DNA of 64,000 nucleotides from Candidatus Bartonella washoeensis Sb944nv (GTDB lineage: Bacteria; Pseudomonadota; Alphaproteobacteria; Rhizobiales; Rhizobiaceae). The DNA lies in the NCBI RefSeq assembly GCF_000278135.1, contig NZ_JH725024.1:140434-204433 (forward strand), read 5' to 3'. The notes under the pieces were generated by a model that did not search any database, had not been told where the DNA came from, and was given only the letters and a program-made list of their open reading frames with translations. Positions 20,767-30,792 of the stretch are shown one piece after another. Position 1 is the first letter of the stretch. Every line of letters begins with the position of its first letter. A program made the translations under genes and the position numbers.

Positions 20767-22218
20767 ATTTTTCAATTTATTATCAATGTCTGTGCACGTT
20801 TTGCGTTAATCATGGGAGGGGCAATGCTTCTGCCAATTTTTGTCGATTTGCACGACAATAGCCGTAATTGGATAACCTTTCTCTATTCTTGCGCCATAAC
20901 CACTATGTTAGCAACTCTAATTCTTTTGGCAACCAAGGGGGCTACCTGCCGTTTTTCAGCGCGACTTGGCTTTACACTTACTGTTTGCCTTTGGCTAACA
21001 GGAAGCATCGTTGGCGCCTTACCCCTTTATCTTTCTCATCTCCCAATCTCTTTAGCAGAAGCAATTTTTGAATCCGTCTCTGGAATTACAACCACAGGCT
21101 CCACAGTAATCACTGGGCTTGACAATTTATCGCGAAGTATTTTGTTATGGCGTTCACTCATATGTTGGATTGGAGGCATTGGCTTTATCGGTTTAGCCCT
21201 CTTGCTTTTGCCTTCACTACGTGTTGGAGGGGCCCAGCTTTTTCATATGGAATCATCAGATAAATCTGAAAAAATACTACCCCGCATTAATCAGATTGCC
21301 AATGGAATTATCATAGCTTATGTTGGACTCACCCTTGCTTGTATGCTCTCCTATTTTGCTTCTGGCATGAGTTTATTTGATGCCATCAACCACGCAATGA
21401 GCACAGTAGCAACAGCTGGTTTTTCAACTCATGACAGTTCTTTTGGCTATTTTTCTGATAAGCCAGCCATTTTAATTGTTTCAACAATCTTTATGTTGCT
21501 TTCTGCTTTACCCTTTGTACTCTATGTTAAATTAGTGCTTCCTGGGCGCTCTAAACGCTTTCTTGATCCGCAAGTAATCGTTTTTCTTACTATTGTTTTC
21601 CTTTTTAGCTTTTCTTTAGCAGCATGGTTGCGTTTTCATGATCATCGCACCTTCAACTGGATTTTTCTTGATGTAATTTTTCACCTTTCGTCTATCATTA
21701 GCACCACTGGCTATAGCGCTAAAGATTATCAACTTTGGGGTCCTTTTGCACTTGGAATTTTTTTCATTATTTCTTTTATGGGCGGATGTGCTGGTTCTAC
21801 CTCTGGTGGCATGAAAATCAACCGCCTCATTATCCTTTGGCGTATTACACAAACAAATATAGCGCAACTTCTTTCTCCTAATGTAGTGGTAAAAGCACGC
21901 TACGATCATGCCAATATATCAAGCGACGTTGCTAAATCAATTTTGTTTTTTGTATGTCTTTATATGTTCTGCCTCATTATTGGTACTGCACTTTTGCTTA
22001 CTACCGGTCTTGACTTTACCACTGCTTTTACAGGTGTCTTAACCGCCCTCTCAAATATTGGACCAGGTTTTGGAGACATTATTGGACCTGCTGGCAATTT
22101 CTCTACAATCAATGACAATGCCTTATGGTTTTTAAGTTTTCTGATGCTAGCTGGGCGTCTTGAAATTATAACTATCTTCGTACTTTTTATTCCAGCTTTT
22201 TGGCGTGAACAATTCTAA
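20767..22218 (+). CDS. trkH: TrkH-type potassium uptake channel subunit
   Basis: TrkH is the membrane subunit of the Trk potassium uptake system, working with cytoplasmic TrkA (not in this window). Four pore loops with the family's filter-like segments are visible: VSGITTTGSTVITG, MSTVATAGFSTHDSS, SSIISTTGYSAKDY and LTALSNIGPGFGDIIGP. The first ATG in frame is at 20812 (MGGAMLLPIFVDLHD), but it falls in the middle of TM1. The 15 codons before it (IFQFIINVCARFALI) are in frame, hydrophobic and family-like. They contain no ATG, GTG or TTG back to a TAG at 20755. The best upstream start is ATT at 20767, with AGGA eight bases earlier. If normal rules hold, the annotated start would be 20812. Confidence 0.85.
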   Translation: MFQFIINVCARFALIMGGAMLLPIFVDLHDNSRNWITFLYSCAITTMLATLILLATKGATCRFSARLGFTLTVCLWLTGSIVGALPLYLSHLPISLAEAIFESVSGITTTGSTVITGLDNLSRSILLWRSLICWIGGIGFIGLALLLLPSLRVGGAQLFHMESSDKSEKILPRINQIANGIIIAYVGLTLACMLSYFASGMSLFDAINHAMSTVATAGFSTHDSSFGYFSDKPAILIVSTIFMLLSALPFVLYVKLVLPGRSKRFLDPQVIVFLTIVFLFSFSLAAWLRFHDHRTFNWIFLDVIFHLSSIISTTGYSAKDYQLWGPFALGIFFIISFMGGCAGSTSGGMKINRLIILWRITQTNIAQLLSPNVVVKARYDHANISSDVAKSILFFVCLYMFCLIIGTALLLTTGLDFTTAFTGVLTALSNIGPGFGDIIGPAGNFSTINDNALWFLSFLMLAGRLEIITIFVLFIPAFWREQF

Positions 22219-23085
22219 CGCATAGCATTTAAGTTTGCAATGATAAGCAATTTACAAGATAAACAATGTGGATTATAAAATATAATACTCATTCAATTGA
22301 TGAAAAAATCAATTGAGTCATTGTGTCAGCAATATAAAGTTATCCTCCAATAAGATCTTAAACCACTCTTTTTGGTACATCAACTGTTTGAGATGAATGA
22401 TACATCAAGAACTATGAAGTGTTACTCAAGAGCTTTCATATCAAACAAGGTCTTATAACATTCTGCTTTATGCACATTCCTCATCAAAAAGAGGAAATAG
22501 CTTCAGAAAATATTTCAATATTTTTACTAATGGTTTATCATTAAGATCAAGAAAGTGATGAGTTCTGGTAAAAATGTTTTTCCATTACAATGTACTTGAG
22601 TTGAATTTTTTATTGAAAAATACACTATCACTTTCACCAATGGAGCAAAACGCATAGCTTCAAAATCTGGTCTCAGAGATAGAGCAGCAAACCATGTTCT
22701 CAAAGGAAGGAAAATATCTTATTGCTTTTGCCCATACACTTAGTATCACAAAAATAACGACAAAAAAATTACTTGAAGAGCCACATTTTACCTAAAATTT
22801 TTGGAGTTGAAGGTATTAAAGCATTCTTTCCTGCATTCTCCCTAATTACTGGAAATAAAAAAATACCCACCCCACACCTGCACTTTATAACAATCTTCTC
22901 CACATCACTCTAAGAGCATAAACTCCTAAGCCTCTTCAAAAATTTTGAGAGTCTATATCGTATCAAGACACCCTCAATTTCGTAAAATAACATTTGTATG
23001 ATTGAATTGTTCGCTTGAATATCATTTACGAGAATCTCTAAAGATGATACATTATATTCACTGTACAAGGAAATTTCTGACATAT
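22219..23085. other. Gap between trkH and lpcC, probably decayed DNA
   Basis: About 870 bases with short open stretches only. On the plus strand around 22685-22790 a fragment GKYLIAFAHTLSITKITTKK looks protein-like but matches nothing I recognise. No RNA gene or terminator was seen. Confidence 0.45.
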
Positions 23086-24144
23086 TTAAAGTGTTTTTTC
23101 AGCAAACATTGTCTCGTAAATGCTTCCAATTGCAGCTGCCTCTTTTTCCAGAGGGAAATGAGTGCGAACGTGAGCCAAAGCCCTTTGCCCTACAGCTAAT
23201 GTTTTTTCGATATCAACAAAATAAGGCTCAATTGCTGAAGTTAAAGCCGAACCATCACCTACTTTAACAACTGTTCCTGTTCCCTCTACCACCAAATCTT
23301 TAAAAATTCCTACATCACTTGTCACCACAGCTGTCTGAGATGCCATTGCTTCCAATGGAGTCAAACCAAAACCTTCCATACGAGATGGTGCCACATAAAG
23401 CGACAAACGACGGTACCACAAAGGCGTATCAAGCACCTCTCCAAGAAAAATAATGCGGTCACTCAAACCAGCTTCAGCAATTTTCTGGCATAATTTTTTT
23501 TTAAAATTATAATGTTGCCCTGTAGTACGCCCCGCAATAACTGCTGTCCATTCAGGGTAACGTGGCAACAATGCTATCATAGCGTCCACAAACAAATCAG
23601 TGCCCTTTAAGTAGCGCACGCGCCCAAAACACCCTACTGCATATTTTCCAGGATATCCAGACGAAGAAAAGCGATCATCTCTCGTTTTTGGTGGTGAAAA
23701 ACGTCTCACATCCACTCCATGCATGATAACCTGATGAGGCACCTCTAGATAAGTTCCTGTGCATACACTGGTAGCAATAACCTTATCCATACGACGAATC
23801 AACCATTTGGTAAAAGGCTTATGATGGCGTCGAGACGCTGATGTAAAGATGAGTTTAAGCTTCATTCGCAAAATATCGCGCAAAAAAACCCCACAAAGCA
23901 TTTCAATATTGCGCCGTGCATGCCAAATACGAAATGGCTTACCGACCGGGCTTTTCCAAAGCCCGAAAAGGTCTTTAAAGGCAAGGGTTGGCAAATTTTT
24001 CGGCAACCCCACTCCAAAAATGGATATACGCATACCCTGTTTTCGCTGTAATGGAATAAGCTGAATAACAGTAGAAGTTACCCCTGACAAACGTTTTTTA
24101 AAATGAGGAACAATGACATCGGTCTCTTTCAAAAACACACGCAT
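23086..24144 (-). CDS. lpcC: GT4 glycosyltransferase, LPS core mannosyltransferase LpcC-like
   Basis: A 352-residue retaining glycosyltransferase of the GT-B fold. The C-terminal donor-binding half is clear: VGCFGRVRYLKGTDLFVDA, IFLGEVLDTPLWYRRLSLYVAPSRMEGFGLTPLEAMASQ with the EGFGLTPLE E-x7-E motif, then TVVKVGDGSAL. The N-terminal half (VTSTVIQLIPLQRKQG, WHARRNIEMLCGVFLRD) is that of rhizobial LpcC, which adds mannose to Kdo of the lipopolysaccharide inner core. It begins 6 bases after greA on the same strand, an arrangement known from rhizobia, so the two are cotranscribed. It acts at the cytoplasmic face of the inner membrane. Confidence 0.85.
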   Translation of the reverse strand: MRVFLKETDVIVPHFKKRLSGVTSTVIQLIPLQRKQGMRISIFGVGLPKNLPTLAFKDLFGLWKSPVGKPFRIWHARRNIEMLCGVFLRDILRMKLKLIFTSASRRHHKPFTKWLIRRMDKVIATSVCTGTYLEVPHQVIMHGVDVRRFSPPKTRDDRFSSSGYPGKYAVGCFGRVRYLKGTDLFVDAMIALLPRYPEWTAVIAGRTTGQHYNFKKKLCQKIAEAGLSDRIIFLGEVLDTPLWYRRLSLYVAPSRMEGFGLTPLEAMASQTAVVTSDVGIFKDLVVEGTGTVVKVGDGSALTSAIEPYFVDIEKTLAVGQRALAHVRTHFPLEKEAAAIGSIYETMFAEKTL

Positions 24145-24150
24145 AATAAT

Positions 24151-24624
24151 TTAGATATATTGAACTTTAATAATTTCATAATTATGCGCACCACCTGGTG
24201 CATTTACTTCAATCACATCACCCTCTTGCTTGCCGATAAGTGCTCGTGCAATAGGTGAAGAAATAGAAATTTTTCCAGTTTTTACGTCAGCTTCTTGATC
24301 ACCAACGATCTGATAAACCTTTTTTTCTTCAGTATCCTCATCCAAAAGCTTGATAGTGGCTCCAAACTTAATTTTATTGCCGGAAAGACGCGAAACATTA
24401 ATAACCTCTGCCCGCGCAATATAGTCTTCAAGCTCATTTATACGCCCCTCATTATGACTTTGCGCCTCTTTAGCAGCATGATATTCGGCATTTTCTGAGA
24501 GATCACCATGCGCGCGCGCCTCAGAAATTGCTTCAATGATTCGTGGACGTTCCTGTTGTTGGCGCCAACGCAACTCTTCTTTAAGATTTTCAAAACCAGC
24601 TGTAGTCATCGGAACTTTTTCCAT
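24151..24624 (-). CDS. greA: Transcription elongation factor GreA
   Basis: A 157-residue cleavage factor that rescues backtracked RNA polymerase. The N-terminal coiled coil ([20 protein letters not shown] ... [25 protein letters not shown]) carries the acidic tip D-x-x-E in [10 protein letters not shown]. The C-terminal FKBP-like domain contains [20 protein letters not shown]. The ATG at 24624 is chosen because AAGGGACGG lies upstream and family members begin MEKVPMT; the open frame extends 14 codons further without support. lpcC follows after 6 bases. Confidence 0.97.
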   Translation of the reverse strand: MEKVPMTTAGFENLKEELRWRQQQERPRIIEAISEARAHGDLSENAEYHAAKEAQSHNEGRINELEDYIARAEVINVSRLSGNKIKFGATIKLLDEDTEEKKVYQIVGDQEADVKTGKISISSPIARALIGKQEGDVIEVNAPGGAHNYEIIKVQYI

Positions 24625-24959
24625 AATCCGTCCCTTTCTGTTACACGGAAGGTTTAATAAAAACAAAAAAAACAGCTCCCAAAATTACTTTTGGAATCCG
24701 AAAACTATAATTTCTTTTATTATATAGTACAGCATCCCTATTTTCCATATAAAAATAATAATGCGATACGAAGCATTCACCAAAAGTATATTTAAAAAAC
24801 TCTAATATTAAGGACTTTAAATGTCTAACTATGCTCTTATCCCTAAAGCCTAAAGAAGAAACAATTGTGTTTTTTTCTGTTTTATCATAGCTTAAATGCA
24901 AGAGATCCTGTATGAAGAGAAAAGGAAGGGAAATCTCTAAAGAAATCCTCTGTGGAAAA
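24625..24959. other. Divergent promoter region greA / SH3 gene
   Basis: About 335 bases between two divergent genes. No gene was recognised; it should hold both promoters. Confidence 0.5.
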
Positions 24960-25280
24960 ATGAAAAAATTGGTAGTTTTTTTTGTGTTTGTCCCTCTCTT
25001 TTTAGCCACAACAGTATCCGAAGCTGCGGATGCCTTTGTCACGAGAAATCTTAATTTTAGAATGGGGCCAAGCACTCAGTATGCACTTCGTGGTTTAATC
25101 CTCGCAGGAGAGTTAGTGTTTGTCAAAATCTGTAAAGGAAACTGGTGCCATATTAGATATAATAGCCAAACAGGTTGGGTATCATCTCGTTACCTCTCAT
25201 TTAAAGATGGAAATGATGTGTATCACACATACACAATGCTTTCAGTAAAAAATCACAGTATGGACACTAGTTCTCCATAA
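24960..25280 (+). CDS. Exported bacterial SH3-domain protein
   Basis: A 106-residue protein with a signal peptide (MKKLVVFFVFVPLFLATTVSEAADA, probable cut after EAA). One SH3b domain follows: VTRNLNFRMGPSTQYALRGLILAGE, then GNWCHIRYNSQTGWVSSRYLSF. The NLNFRMGPS...GWVSSRYL pattern is characteristic of SH3_3 domains that often bind cell-wall peptides. A short polar tail ends the protein. The frame is open from 24912, but the start at 24960 yields a standard signal peptide. Probably periplasmic; the ligand is unknown. It is single, with uvrB 270 bases downstream on the same strand. Confidence 0.82.
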   Translation: MKKLVVFFVFVPLFLATTVSEAADAFVTRNLNFRMGPSTQYALRGLILAGELVFVKICKGNWCHIRYNSQTGWVSSRYLSFKDGNDVYHTYTMLSVKNHSMDTSSP

Positions 25281-25547
25281 CAACTGTATTGAATATTATG
25301 AAAAATTCCCCATTGAACATCATCATGACGCAAACAAGATATTGGAGACAAACCACTACAAATGTCACCATACTCAAAACACCCAAGGAAACTTCCTTAA
25401 AGGCTTAATCAAATATCCTATGAAATAGCCAGTAAGCCGAAACAAAACTGCCAAGGAACGTTTTGCTGTTATCGCGATTAAGTTGTAAAACTCTGTATTG
25501 ACTTAAAAACCACGAGTACTTTTATATCAAAGGATGCAACTGCAACA

Positions 25548-27860
25548 ATGAAAAATGGTGTCACAGCAACAGTGGAAGCTCTTTCTGCACTCATTGCCTC
25601 AGGAAATCCTCTTTTTAAGAATGGCGCATTATGGACACCTCACCGTCCCGTTCGGCCTGAAAAATCTGAAGGCGGCATCCCGTTTCAACTCGAAACATCC
25701 TTTGAACCTGCGGGAGATCAACCTAAAGCAATTAAAACTCTGGTTGAGGGGATTGAGAAGAATGAGCGTACTCAGGTGCTTTTGGGTGTTACCGGCTCAG
25801 GAAAAACTTATACAATGGCCAAAATCATTGAAAAAACACAGCGCCCAGCTCTGATCTTAGCACCAAATAAAACTCTAGCGGCACAGCTTTACGGAGAATT
25901 TAAAAGCTTTTTTCCCCACAATGCCGTCGAATATTTTGTTTCTTATTACGACTATTATCAACCAGAAGCCTATGTGGCACGCTCTGACACTTATATTGAA
26001 AAAGAATCCTCTATTAATGAACAAATCGACCGTATGCGCCATGCTGCAACACGCGCGGTACTTGAACGTGATGACGTCATTATCGTCGCGTCTGTATCTT
26101 GTATTTACGGAATTGGTTCAGTGGAAACCTACACCGCCATGACCTTCCAAATGCAAATAGGAGATAGGCTTGATCAACGGCAATTACTCACTGATTTGGT
26201 TGCTCAACACTATCGTCGACAAGATATCAATTTCATTCGTGGCTCCTTTCGTGTCCGAGGGGATATCATTGAAATTTTTCCTGCCCACCTTGAAGATCGT
26301 GCTTGGCGCATTTCACTCTTTGGCGATGAAGTAGAAACGATTACTGAATTTGATCCTCTAACGGGTCAAAAAACAGGCGACCTCCAATCTATTAAAATTT
26401 ATGCCAACTCACACTACGTAACACCGCGTCCAACACTAAATCAGGCAATGAAGTCAATCAAAATGGAATTAATTCAACGCCTCGATGAATTGAACGCAGC
26501 TGGACGTCTTTTAGAAGCGCAACGTTTAGAACAGCGTACAATTTTTGATTTGGAAATGCTAGAAACCACTGGCTCATGCTCTGGAATCGAAAATTATTCG
26601 CGCTATTTAACAGGAAGAAAACCCGGTGAACCACCACCAACCTTGTTCGAATATATTCCAAACAATGCTCTTGTTTTTATCGATGAAAGCCATGTAACCA
26701 TTCCCCAAATTGGTGGCATGTACCGAGGTGACTTTAGACGAAAAGCGACCTTAGCAGAATATGGTTTTCGCCTTCCCTCTTGTATGGACAATCGTCCTTT
26801 ACGCTTTGAAGAATGGGATGCCATGCGCCCGCAAACTATTGCCGTCTCTGCAACACCAGGACGCTGGGAAATAGAACAATCTCATGGCATTTTTGCTGAA
26901 CAAATTATTCGCCCAACAGGGCTTGTTGACCCACCAACAGAGGTTCGCCCTGCCTACAATCAAGTCGATGATGTTGTAAATGAAATTCGTAAAACAATTC
27001 AAAAAGGATACCGTACATTGGTGACAGTGCTAACCAAGCGTATGGCCGAGGATTTAACTGAATATCTCCACGAACAAGGTATTCGCGTACGTTATATGCA
27101 TTCTGACATTGATACACTAGAACGTATTGAAATTCTTCGCGATCTGCGGCTCGGCACCTTTGATGTCTTAATCGGTATTAATTTGCTTCGAGAAGGCTTA
27201 GATATTCCAGAATGCGGTTTTGTCGCTATTTTAGATGCCGACAAGGAAGGATTTTTGCGCTCTGAAACCTCGCTCGTACAAACAATTGGACGCGCTGCAC
27301 GCAACGTAGATGGCCGAGTTATTCTTTATGCAGATACAATCACAGGCTCTATAGAACGAGCTTTACAAGAGACTCAAAGACGCCGACAAAAACAAATAAC
27401 CTACAATGAAGAACACCATATCACACCGACGAGTATCAAAAAAAATATCGGAGATATTCTCAATTCAGGATATGAAACCAACCATATTGACAAGAATATT
27501 CCTGATTTCATCGCGAAAAACAATATGGTTGGTAAAAATTTAGCATCTCATATCAAACGTCTTGAAAAATTAATGCACAAAGCAGCAGCTGATCTTAACT
27601 TTGAAGAAGCAGCGCGACTTCGTGATGAAATCAAACAGATACAGAAAATAGAATTAGCAATTGCTGATGATCCCTTAACGCACCATAGCAATCAATTTAC
27701 CCATGCGCCTGTAATACAATCAAGCCTTTTCGCCAAACCAGACCTTGATTATATGGGACCAACCACAGATACCGGCATTTTAAAGAATCAACAAACCCCA
27801 AAAAGATCTCACAAAAACACTCTCAATGAGAAGAAAAAGAAAATATTCCCTCCAAAGTGA
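25548..27860 (+). CDS. uvrB: Excinuclease ABC subunit B
   Basis: The DNA-damage-loading helicase of nucleotide excision repair, acting with UvrA and UvrC. At 770 residues it has an N-terminal extension of about 45 residues over enteric UvrB, as is usual in rhizobia. Motifs in order: Walker A GVTGSGKT (80-87), the beta-hairpin region [11 protein letters not shown], DExx as FIDESH, helicase motif VSATPG, and motifs [16 protein letters not shown] and QTIGRAARN. The UvrC-binding UVR motif is [21 protein letters not shown] near residue 680. The frame is intact. Confidence 0.98.
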   Translation: MKNGVTATVEALSALIASGNPLFKNGALWTPHRPVRPEKSEGGIPFQLETSFEPAGDQPKAIKTLVEGIEKNERTQVLLGVTGSGKTYTMAKIIEKTQRPALILAPNKTLAAQLYGEFKSFFPHNAVEYFVSYYDYYQPEAYVARSDTYIEKESSINEQIDRMRHAATRAVLERDDVIIVASVSCIYGIGSVETYTAMTFQMQIGDRLDQRQLLTDLVAQHYRRQDINFIRGSFRVRGDIIEIFPAHLEDRAWRISLFGDEVETITEFDPLTGQKTGDLQSIKIYANSHYVTPRPTLNQAMKSIKMELIQRLDELNAAGRLLEAQRLEQRTIFDLEMLETTGSCSGIENYSRYLTGRKPGEPPPTLFEYIPNNALVFIDESHVTIPQIGGMYRGDFRRKATLAEYGFRLPSCMDNRPLRFEEWDAMRPQTIAVSATPGRWEIEQSHGIFAEQIIRPTGLVDPPTEVRPAYNQVDDVVNEIRKTIQKGYRTLVTVLTKRMAEDLTEYLHEQGIRVRYMHSDIDTLERIEILRDLRLGTFDVLIGINLLREGLDIPECGFVAILDADKEGFLRSETSLVQTIGRAARNVDGRVILYADTITGSIERALQETQRRRQKQITYNEEHHITPTSIKKNIGDILNSGYETNHIDKNIPDFIAKNNMVGKNLASHIKRLEKLMHKAAADLNFEEAARLRDEIKQIQKIELAIADDPLTHHSNQFTHAPVIQSSLFAKPDLDYMGPTTDTGILKNQQTPKRSHKNTLNEKKKKIFPPK

Positions 27861-28130
27861 TTCAAAACTTCCAAATATTTAGAAGATATCTTAGCTTATC
27901 TAAAGATCTCGCTAAAATAAGCAGCAACAGTATCATCATATAAAATGAATACTCCAATTTAAATAAAAACAACGTAAGAAAGAAAATTTTACAAGAAAAT
28001 GCTTCGAATATTTTTTTTAAACAATCTTACCTCGTTTGAGCATATTACCTAATATCAGAAAGCTATAAAACTCTCCCAAAATACTCCTAAACTCTAGGCT
28101 TTATACCCCTAACGCTTCTATGCCAAAGCG
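27861..28130. other. Gap after uvrB
   Basis: AT-rich spacer of 270 bases before repeat copy A. No feature was recognised. Confidence 0.5.
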
Positions 28131-29645
28131 CGATTGAAGTATAGATCAGCAATCCCATGAAAAAGAAGCTTTTATACAATCACTAGAAGATATGTCTGAA
28201 ATGATTGGTTTTATTGAAAATAACCTTCGATAAAGTGGCTTTATGTGGAAAAGGAACATTATCATGATGAGGTGTTTTATTATGCGCACAAAGCATTGAT
28301 TTATAATAATAATTAATTGTGTGCAACTTGAATTAGCACTCCGAATACAGTAAGTTTCTTTTATTTCAAATCTGTTTATTTTGAATCAATTAAAATCATT
28401 CGCTTACGCGTCACAAGCAGAATTGGCATGTAGATAAAAACACTTGAAGAAAGAAGGAAAAATACTTCTTATGAACCGTCTCAATGCAAGAGCTTTCACG
28501 ACATTGAGAGCTAAAAATAGTATAATGGTGCCAGCTTATACCTTCATAAGCGTAAAGATCGTGTTGCTCAATGAATCTACATATTAATCACGAACATCAT
28601 CGTGAAATAGACTTGGGTGGATTGAGAAATAGTTCTTTTAAAAAAAAGCACATGAGCACGTGAATTGCAATACAACGGCGTTCTGTTTTATATGAACGGC
28701 TTTATATGAGCGGCGTATTCCCATTAAAGAACGTGAAAAACAAAAGCATGAGGCAATACACAATCTTTATTATTTAAAAGGTTTTTGCTTTGGATGCTTT
28801 TAAAAGTCGTAAAGCCAAATGAAAAGGAAATGGTAAAAATGGAAGCTGGTTTTCACCTTTATGGCTTCATGTTTTCTTTCAATGAGGCTGTCTATCTGTT
28901 TCAGAGATTACGCAAACAAATATATCGTCATCATTTGGCATACAAAAGCTGGCCCCCTAAAAAACTCTCATTCGTCTCAAACTTTGTACGAGAAAAAAAG
29001 ATAGAAATGCAATTTTGTTTCCTTACTCCTTCTTTTCATGCATATGAACATAACCTTTATCAAAATACCTTGTGTATTTTCATTTCATTCAACATACTGA
29101 GATGCCTGAGCCATATATTTCCAGTTCCCTAGAATAGCGCAAAATATAAAGACAAACACTAAGATATCCACCACAGTATAACTCTTCGTGGTAAATCTTC
29201 CCTTTCTTCTTTCTAACACTTTTCTTTCATGCTAACCTTATCTATAGCTTCCAGCACAGGAATGAAGCTCTGGCAAAGATGGTATTTCAATCCTCACAGC
29301 TTCTCCATCATAATCCATAGTTCTTGGAAAAATCTTTCAAAACCGAAAGTGATTTTTTTCTGACACTAAGATTCATAAAATTTAGCAATGCTAGGTCACT
29401 TGTCTGAGGTAAACGAATCCTCTCGCTATTGAGCTTGCACTTTTCAAAAACCATGAACGCCTTCAACAAAACAACGGAGATGTTTTGTACTTTGATGCCT
29501 TTTTCAGAGATTTATCCTCAATGAAACTCAAATCTTTTGCTGATCCGTACACTTAATCTTATACTTCTCCATGGTAACACGCCCATTCTTTGCAAATGTA
29601 ATCTGCCCTCCCCTACACCGTTGATCACAAACCTTAACCAAGGAT
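28131..29645 (+). repeat. Degenerate dispersed repeat, copy A (interrupted by an integrase relic)
   Basis: Two blocks match copies B and C. The left block (28131-28290) carries GCAATCCCATGAAAAAGAAG and ATATGTCTGAAATGATTGG. The right block (about 28985-29645) carries AATACCTTGTGTATTTT, ACTCTTCGTGGTAAATCTTCC, CATCATAATCCATAG, CTGACACTAAGAT and TTCTCCATGGTAACAC. In copies B and C the two blocks are nearly adjacent. Here about 700 bases lie between them, holding a tyrosine-integrase relic. The minus strand of the right block gives short protein-like pieces possibly from a serine recombinase. Confidence 0.7.
28471..28985 (+). pseudogene. P4-type tyrosine integrase (DUF4102 family), decayed 5' part
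   Basis: Frame-shifted translation matches the N-terminal half of phage/island integrases. Pieces in order are MNRLNARAFTTLRAK, KYNDGASLYLHKRKDRVAQW (family: DGGGL-L-KR-G--QW), ARELQYNGVL, RRIPIKEREKQKHEAIHNL, ALDAFKSRKAK, KGNGKNGSWFSPLWLHV (family: GDGKNGRWFSPLELHV), GCLSVSEITQTNI and IWHTKAG. At least four frameshifts or stops break it, and the catalytic C-terminal domain (R...HxxR...Y) is absent or unrecognisable. It marks a former phage or genomic-island insertion. Confidence 0.82.
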
Positions 29646-30065
29646 AAAGAAGTTAAATCAGCAAACATGAATAAAAAACATTTTTTTATTATCAAAATTA
29701 TCTGCATACAACGCAAAGTAGAATTTTTATATCGTCCTTACAAAATTAATCACGTAGAACAATGCTCTATGGTTCAGAGCAAGTAAAGTGAGATTTATCA
29801 CCACACCATTTATTCAATGGAGAATTTTTTCCCATAGTAAAAAATCAAGTGCTATCAATACGAACTTATAAATTAAGCTCAAAAGAGTGTATTGTTTAAA
29901 ACCAAATTTTTGTCACGATTTTATTCTATAATATTTACAGTATACGCTTAACTAAATGACTTTTTATTCGTTTTGTCAAAATAAAATCCAAAATCGTTCA
30001 GGCTCTATTCAGTTTGGCACATATAGAATATGGAAAAATGCGAATTTACATCAAGGAGCGTTGTT
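29646..30065. other. Gap upstream of the BA14K gene
   Basis: About 420 AT-rich bases without a gene. The strong RBS AAGGAG at its right end belongs to the BA14K gene. Confidence 0.5.
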
Positions 30066-30752
30066 ATGAAAAAAGTAATTAGAGTAGCGGTATTATCAGT
30101 AATATCAACTGCAGCCGTTTTAGTACCATTAGGTACAACGCTTGCGGATATGGCATCCTTTCACAGTGAATATGTTTCGAGAGAAATCGATAATTCGATA
30201 AGAAGAATGAAGGTAGAAAATCATTTCCCTTCTCACAACTTTAACATCCATTCTGATGATTATAGCTCTCGTTCTGTTCTTAATAAGCATCACCCTTTTT
30301 ATTCTTATAATAATCAGCACCACCATCATGTTGACCATAAAAGGAGGGAAAGGAAACATCATCATGTTGAACGCAAACAATATCATTATGTCGAGCGCAA
30401 AACGACAAAACATCATCATATACATGAACATCACGTGAATCGTAATAACTCAGGAGATACTTTAGCAGCGGGAATTATTGGCCTTGCTGCAGGTGCGATT
30501 CTTGGCAATATTCTAAAACAACCAGAACAGCCACAAATTGTCTACCAAACTGTACCACAAAACCGTGTAGTCTATCAACAAATTCCACAAAGTCAGGTAA
30601 TTTATGAAATACAATCAGAAACAACATATCAGCCATGGACTACTGACTGGCTTAACTATTGTAAGCAAAGATACCGTTCATTTAACCCTAAAACAGGAAC
30701 TTTTCGAGGTTATGATGGCTTAGATCACTTCTGTTATGCTCCAGTAAGATGA
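30066..30752 (+). CDS. His-rich BA14K-family exported protein
   Basis: A 228-residue protein with four parts. Residues 1-27 form a signal peptide (MKKVIRVAVLSVISTAAVLV...TTLA). Residues 75-123 are a His-rich segment (clusters HHHH, KHHH, KHHHIHEHH). Residues 132-150 are a glycine-zipper-like segment (LAAGIIGLAAGAILGNIL). Residues 194-224 are a BA14K domain (WLNYCKQRYRSFNPKTGTFRG...HFCY) as in the immunoreactive, lectin-like 14-kDa Brucella protein. Gln/Pro/Val-Tyr repeats (QIVYQTVPQ, RVVYQQIPQ, QVIYEIQ) link the last two parts. The start at 30066 has RBS AAGGAG; the frame upstream is open but unsupported. Metal or heme binding by the His tract is only a guess. A terminator follows. Confidence 0.88.
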   Translation: MKKVIRVAVLSVISTAAVLVPLGTTLADMASFHSEYVSREIDNSIRRMKVENHFPSHNFNIHSDDYSSRSVLNKHHPFYSYNNQHHHHVDHKRRERKHHHVERKQYHYVERKTTKHHHIHEHHVNRNNSGDTLAAGIIGLAAGAILGNILKQPEQPQIVYQTVPQNRVVYQQIPQSQVIYEIQSETTYQPWTTDWLNYCKQRYRSFNPKTGTFRGYDGLDHFCYAPVR

Positions 30753-30762
30753 TTAACATTGC

Positions 30763-30792
30763 AAAAACCCCGCTTTAAAGCGGGTTTTTTTT
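30763..30792. terminator. Bidirectional intrinsic terminator
   Basis: AAAACCCCGCTTTAAAGCGGGTT-like hairpin (CCCGC/GCGGG) flanked by an A-run on the left and eight T residues on the right. It ends the BA14K transcript and overlaps the last codons of the convergent hydrolase gene. Confidence 0.85.

Noticed and set aside
28785-29132. Plus-strand open frame of 115 codons after uvrB
   Set aside because: Part of it is an out-of-frame read of the integrase relic and the rest runs into repeat copy A; no intact domain.
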